Part shown: positions 32,063-35,809 of the stretch, in pieces
Layout: the number at the start of each line of letters is the position of its first letter
How positions within the stretch are numbered: position 1 is the first letter of the stretch
NCBI GenBank assembly: GCA_003164455.1
Contig: PLTJ01000068.1
Coordinates: 4,141-39,949, forward strand
Reading direction: 5' to 3'
Length of the DNA stretch: 35,809 bases
From: Acetobacteraceae bacterium
GTDB lineage: Bacteria; Pseudomonadota; Alphaproteobacteria; Acetobacterales; Acetobacteraceae
The notes under the pieces: model-generated
Told to the model about the DNA's origin: nothing
Databases searched by the model: none
What the model saw: the letters and a program-made list of their open reading frames with translations, nothing else
Made by a program: the position numbers and the translations under genes

Positions 32063-35000
32063 ATGGACACCGCTTTGGGTTTCGGCACCGATTTCGCTGC
32101 ACTCGGCACCCGCGCCGGGCTGATCGCGCTCGACAAGAGCTTCCTCGACTACCTCGCCGGTCAGGATGCCGCCCTGTACGAGCGCCTGCTGGTCGCCCGC
32201 GCCGCTCCCGACGCGCTGGAGGCCCTGGCGGAAAGTCAGCTCATCATGGCGCTCGGCCCCGTGCTGGAAGGCTTTCTTTCCGAGCTGTTCGGCCTGGGCG
32301 ACGCGCTTGACACGCTGGTGGCGCGCACCCGCCGGCTCGACCCCGTACATGCCTGCAAGCGTCTGTTCGTGCAGCGCCAGGCGGTGAAAAAATACCCTGA
32401 CCCGTCCGACTTTGACGGCCCCGCCCTGCGCGCCGAATTGGTGGCCTGGATGGATGAGACGCTCACTGAGCCAGCCTTCGCCGCCCATGTGCAGGTGTGG
32501 CAACGCGACGACTGCGCCGCGCGGCTCGACACCGCGCTCCGCTACGCCGCCTGGGCCACGTTGACCCCGCAGGGCCACGCCGCGCACCCCGGCGGCACGC
32601 TGTTCCGGGTGCCAAGAAGGATCGACCCGCAGCGCCTGGTGCCGGTGCACACCGTCGAGCACAACGGCGTTACCATGTTGTGCCTGCCCGAGCACGACTG
32701 GCGCCATCGCGACGGTTTCGCGCTCACCGACACCGGCATGAGCGACCAGCAGGCGCTCGACCAGATGAACTACTGCATCTGGTGCCATGCGCAGGGCAAG
32801 GATTCCTGCAGCCGCGGGTTGAAGGATCGCAAGACCGGCGGGTTCCAGAAGTCGCCTTTCGGGGTCATCCTCGCGGGCTGCCCGCTGGAGGAAAAAATCA
32901 GCGAGATGCACGCCCTGCGCGCCCAGGGTTACGTGCTCGGCGCCTTCGCCACCATCGCTATCGACAACCCGATGATGGCGGCCACCGGCCACCGTATCTG
33001 CAACGACTGTATGAAGGCCTGCATCTATCAGAAGCAGGAGCCGGTCGACATTCCGCAGGCCGAGACCGCCATTCTCAAGGACGTGCTTGGCCTGCCCTGG
33101 GGTTTCGAACTCTATTCGCTGCTTACGCGATGGAACCCGCTGGACATCCGCCGACCGCTACCGCTGCCCGAATCGGGCAAAAAAGTGCTGATCGTCGGCC
33201 TGGGCCCTGCCGGCTTTACCCTTGCGCACCACCTCATGAACGACGGCCATACCGTGGTGGCGATCGACGGGCTGAAGATCGAGCCGCTCGGTTTCGATCC
33301 GTGCGCGCCGGTGCGCGATGTCGAGACGCTGTACGAGAACCTCGACGACCGTGTCATGGCCGGGTTCGGCGGCGTGGCCGAATACGGCATCACCGTTCGG
33401 TGGAACAAGAACTACCTGAAACTCGTCCGTATCCTGCTGGAGCGGCGGCGCGCGTTCGCCGCGTTCGGCGGCGTGCGCTTCGGTGGGGGTGCCACTCTCT
33501 CGGTCGATGATGCCTGGGCGATGGGCTTCGACCATGTGGCGCTGTGCATGGGGGCCGGCCGCCCCACCATCATCGACATGCCGAACGGCCTGGCCCGTGG
33601 CGTGCGCCAGGCCAGCGATTTCCTGATGGCGCTGCAACTCACCGGGGCGGCGAAGAAATCGTCCGTCGCCAACCTGCAGCTCCGCCTGCCCGTGGTGGTG
33701 ATCGGCGGCGGCCTGACCGCTATCGATACCGCCACCGAAAGCCTGTCCTATTATGTCCGCCAGGTGGAAAAATTCGCGTTTCGCCACCACACGCTCGTTG
33801 CCGAGCGCGGCGAGGCGGCCGTGCGCGCCGCCTGGACCGAGGAGGAGGTGCAGATTGCCGACACGTTCCTCCTCCACGCCGAGGCCATCCGCGCCGAGCG
33901 TGCCGCCGCCACCGCCGAGGGCCGCTTTCCCCGGCTCACCGAACTGCTGGATTCCTGGGGCGGCGCCACCATCGCCTATCGCCGGGGGCTGACCGACAGC
34001 CCTTCCTACACCCTGAACCACGAAGAGATACAAAAGGCGATGGAGGAGGGGGTGCGCTTCGCCGAGGGCCTGGCTCCGCTCGCCGTCGAGGTCGATCGTT
34101 TCGGCCATGCCGCCGGGTTGCGCTGTGGCCGCGCCGATGGCAGCGACGTGGTGCTGCCCGCTCGCGCCGTGCTGGTGGCTGCCGGCACGCACCCCAACAC
34201 GGTGCTGGCGCGCGAGCCGGATGCCATGAAGGAGGGCCGCATCCAGCTCGACGGCAAGTATTTTCAGGCGGTCGACGAAGCCGGCGACAAGGTGACGCCG
34301 GTGCGTTCGCTGGCCAAGCCGGACGAAAACCACGTTCTGATGCACCGCACCGCCGAGGGCCGTTTCATCAGCTTCTTCGGCGACCTGCACCCGAGCTTCT
34401 TCGGCAACGTCGTCAAGGCCATGGGCAGCGCCAAGCGCGGTTTCCCCCTTGTCACCCGCGTGCTGTCCCGGCTGCCACCTTCCCCGGTCTCCGGCCAGGA
34501 ACTCATCGCGCGCTGCCGCGACGAACTCACCGCCACCGTGCACGCAGTGACCCGGCTGACCCCCACTATCGTGGAAGTGGTGCTGCGCGCCCCGGCCGCC
34601 GCCCGCGCCTTCCGCCCCGGCCAGTTCTATCGGCTGCAGAACTATGAAATGAATGCCCTGCGTCTCGCGGAACCCGGTCTCGGTACCACCGTGCTGTCGA
34701 TGGAGGGGCTGGCGATGACCGGCGCCTGGACTGACAAGGCCCGGGGCTTGCTCTCCATCATCGTCCTCGAAATGGGCGGCAGTTCTGATCTTTGCGCCCA
34801 CCTGAAGCTGAACGAGCGCGTGGTGCTGATGGGGCCGACCGGCACGCCCACCGAAATTGATGCCAACACCACTGTCGCCCTGGTCGGCGGCGGGCTCGGC
34901 AACGCCGTGCTGTTCTCGATCGGCGCTGCCCTTCGCGCGACCGGATCGAAAGTCATCTACTTCGCTGGCTACAAGGCCGTACGCGACCGCTACAAGATGG

Positions 35001-35527
35001 AAGAGATCGAGCGCGCGGCCGATGTCATCATCTGGTGCTGCGACGAGGCGCCCGGCTTCGCGCCGACCCGTCCGCAGGACCGCGGCTTCGTCGGCAACAT
35101 CGTCCAGGCTATGGCAGCCTATGGCGCCGGCCGGCTGGGCGGCCAGCCGATCGGGCTGAATGAGGCCGAGCACCTGATCGTCATCGGCTCCGACCGCATG
35201 ATGCAGGCGGTCGGCGTGGCCCGCCACGGCGTGCTGGCGCCCTATCTCAAGCCGGGCCACACCGCCATTGGCAGCATCAACTCGCCGATGCAGTGCATGA
35301 TGAAGGAAGTCTGTGCCCAGTGCCTGCAACCGCAGGTTGACCCGCTAACCGGCGAACTCACGGTCATCTTCTCCTGCTTCAACCAGGACCAGCAACTCGA
35401 CCGGGTGGATTTCCCGGCGCTGCACGAACGCCTGCGTCAGAACAGCCTGCAGGAGAAACTCACCGCCCAGTGGATCGACCGCGCCCTGCGCAAACTCAAC
35501 GTCCGCCCCATGGAGAGCGTCGCATGA
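32063..35527 (+). CDS. Fused GltD-like / PyrK-like FAD iron-sulfur oxidoreductase (NfnL-NfnS-like single chain)
   Basis: ATG 32063 gives 1154 residues; the track's 31847 start runs through the actP terminator. Residues 1-230 are an unrecognised helical domain. The GltD-like half has Cys238-x2-Cys241-x7-Cys249 and GCP (Cys273), then CNDCMKAC (Cys313, 316, 320). These seven cysteines fit two [4Fe-4S] clusters, one with a non-Cys ligand as in NfnL. An FAD Rossmann loop GLGPAG (379-384) and a second dinucleotide loop GGGLTA (548-553) follow. From about 822 a ferredoxin-reductase/PyrK-like half follows: FRPGQFYRLQNYE for flavin, VGGGLGNAV (about 941) for NAD(P), and Cys1078-x5-Cys1084-x2-Cys1087-x17-Cys1105 for a [2Fe-2S] cluster. 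The order mirrors NfnL plus NfnS. Transhydrogenation or flavin-based bifurcation is possible, not shown. Confidence 0.85.
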   Translation: MDTALGFGTDFAALGTRAGLIALDKSFLDYLAGQDAALYERLLVARAAPDALEALAESQLIMALGPVLEGFLSELFGLGDALDTLVARTRRLDPVHACKRLFVQRQAVKKYPDPSDFDGPALRAELVAWMDETLTEPAFAAHVQVWQRDDCAARLDTALRYAAWATLTPQGHAAHPGGTLFRVPRRIDPQRLVPVHTVEHNGVTMLCLPEHDWRHRDGFALTDTGMSDQQALDQMNYCIWCHAQGKDSCSRGLKDRKTGGFQKSPFGVILAGCPLEEKISEMHALRAQGYVLGAFATIAIDNPMMAATGHRICNDCMKACIYQKQEPVDIPQAETAILKDVLGLPWGFELYSLLTRWNPLDIRRPLPLPESGKKVLIVGLGPAGFTLAHHLMNDGHTVVAIDGLKIEPLGFDPCAPVRDVETLYENLDDRVMAGFGGVAEYGITVRWNKNYLKLVRILLERRRAFAAFGGVRFGGGATLSVDDAWAMGFDHVALCMGAGRPTIIDMPNGLARGVRQASDFLMALQLTGAAKKSSVANLQLRLPVVVIGGGLTAIDTATESLSYYVRQVEKFAFRHHTLVAERGEAAVRAAWTEEEVQIADTFLLHAEAIRAERAAATAEGRFPRLTELLDSWGGATIAYRRGLTDSPSYTLNHEEIQKAMEEGVRFAEGLAPLAVEVDRFGHAAGLRCGRADGSDVVLPARAVLVAAGTHPNTVLAREPDAMKEGRIQLDGKYFQAVDEAGDKVTPVRSLAKPDENHVLMHRTAEGRFISFFGDLHPSFFGNVVKAMGSAKRGFPLVTRVLSRLPPSPVSGQELIARCRDELTATVHAVTRLTPTIVEVVLRAPAAARAFRPGQFYRLQNYEMNALRLAEPGLGTTVLSMEGLAMTGAWTDKARGLLSIIVLEMGGSSDLCAHLKLNERVVLMGPTGTPTEIDANTTVALVGGGLGNAVLFSIGAALRATGSKVIYFAGYKAVRDRYKMEEIERAADVIIWCCDEAPGFAPTRPQDRGFVGNIVQAMAAYGAGRLGGQPIGLNEAEHLIVIGSDRMMQAVGVARHGVLAPYLKPGHTAIGSINSPMQCMMKEVCAQCLQPQVDPLTGELTVIFSCFNQDQQLDRVDFPALHERLRQNSLQEKLTAQWIDRALRKLNVRPMESVA

Positions 35528-35809
35528 ACACGCCTCCGCTCGGCCCCGAGGTCGACACCACGCCCCGCCCGCTGCCGGTGCGTAGCCGGATCAGCGGGCG
35601 TTATGTGGAGCTCGAACCGCTGCACCCGCGTCACGTTGCCGACCTTTGGCGGTCGGCGCAGGGGGCGGATCCGTCCTGGGCTTACGTGCCCTATGGCCCG
35701 TTCGCCTCGCAGGACGCGATGGGTCGGCTCGTCGCCGATCTCGCCACCATGCACGACCCGATGGTCTGGGCGGCGCGCCCGATTGCCACCGGCATGGTGT
35801 CGGGCTGGC
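35524..35809 (+). CDS. GNAT-family N-acetyltransferase, N-terminal part (3' truncated by window)
   Basis: The reading frame begins at ATG 35524, overlapping the stop of the flavo-iron-sulfur gene as ATGA, and runs off the window after 95 codons. It opens with a proline-rich tail, then ISGRYVELEPLHPRHVADLWRSAQGADPSWAYVPYGPF, the first strand and helix pattern of RimJ/RimL-like GNAT enzymes that use acetyl-CoA. The acetyl-CoA binding loop lies beyond the window. The substrate is unknown. The four-base overlap shows coupled translation, though a metabolic link to the oxidoreductase is not obvious. This ORF was missing from the supplied track because it has no stop in the window. Confidence 0.82.
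   Translation, partial: MNTPPLGPEVDTTPRPLPVRSRISGRYVELEPLHPRHVADLWRSAQGADPSWAYVPYGPFASQDAMGRLVADLATMHDPMVWAARPIATGMVSGW

Noticed and set aside
33158-35329. 723-codon open frame on the minus strand.
   Set aside because: It is antisense to the well-supported flavo-iron-sulfur gene, whose cofactor motifs are intact. Long antisense frames are expected at this GC content.

Overview
The window looks like a chromosome segment of a GC-rich alphaproteobacterium, most likely Rhodospirillales/Acetobacterales. This rests on codon bias, the potassium-independent type membrane pyrophosphatase, GluQ, the alphaproteobacterial style HNH, DUF2478 and YjbR proteins, and FNR- and CtrA-like boxes. No rRNA, complete tRNA, CRISPR array or transposase was found. 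The genus cannot be read from the sequence alone.

Left chromosomal part (1-9754). The 3' end of hppA (H+-pyrophosphatase) closes with a perfect hairpin terminator. A DUF2478 protein and a lipoprotein-like lytic transglycosylase follow. A minus-strand uxuB-uxuA pair covers fructuronate to mannonate to 2-keto-3-deoxygluconate. Next come a TPR/GT9-like glycosyltransferase, a coupled HNH nuclease and YjbR/MmcQ pair, an alpha/beta-hydrolase, and gluQ.

Central part (9755-25672). I read this as an integrated mobile element of about 15.9 kb. An identical 14-bp sequence (TAAGGGGTCCTTAA) lies at both ends, and a tyrosine integrase sits just inside the right end. The minus-strand core from the right end is integrase, an unknown gene, an AlpA-like regulator, Prim-Pol primase, AAA/SF3-like ATPase, a conserved prophage-type protein and an HGGxSTGPRT protein. 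The plus-strand cargo is a 2000-residue DUF4011/SF1 helicase/PD-(D/E)XK protein of the Hhe anti-phage type, plus two membrane or envelope proteins that share a duplicated leader module. Several large inverted repeats in the core are candidate replication, transfer or control sites. The right-hand 14-bp copy lies inside a TTAA-N7-TTAA (CtrA-type) box in front of motB, so the element appears to have entered between gluQ and the flagellar stator genes.

Right chromosomal part (25673-35809). motB and motA (in that order) are followed by a DASS/SLC13 anion transporter preceded by a perfect FNR-type box. Next are the decayed remains of a propionyl/acetyl-CoA synthetase gene, a DUF485-ActP acetate symporter pair, and a strong palindromic terminator. 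A 1154-residue flavo-iron-sulfur protein then joins a GltD-like half and a PyrK-like half, like NfnL and NfnS in one chain. The window ends in the start of a GNAT acetyltransferase gene overlapping it by ATGA. Carboxylate uptake and redox balancing dominate this part.
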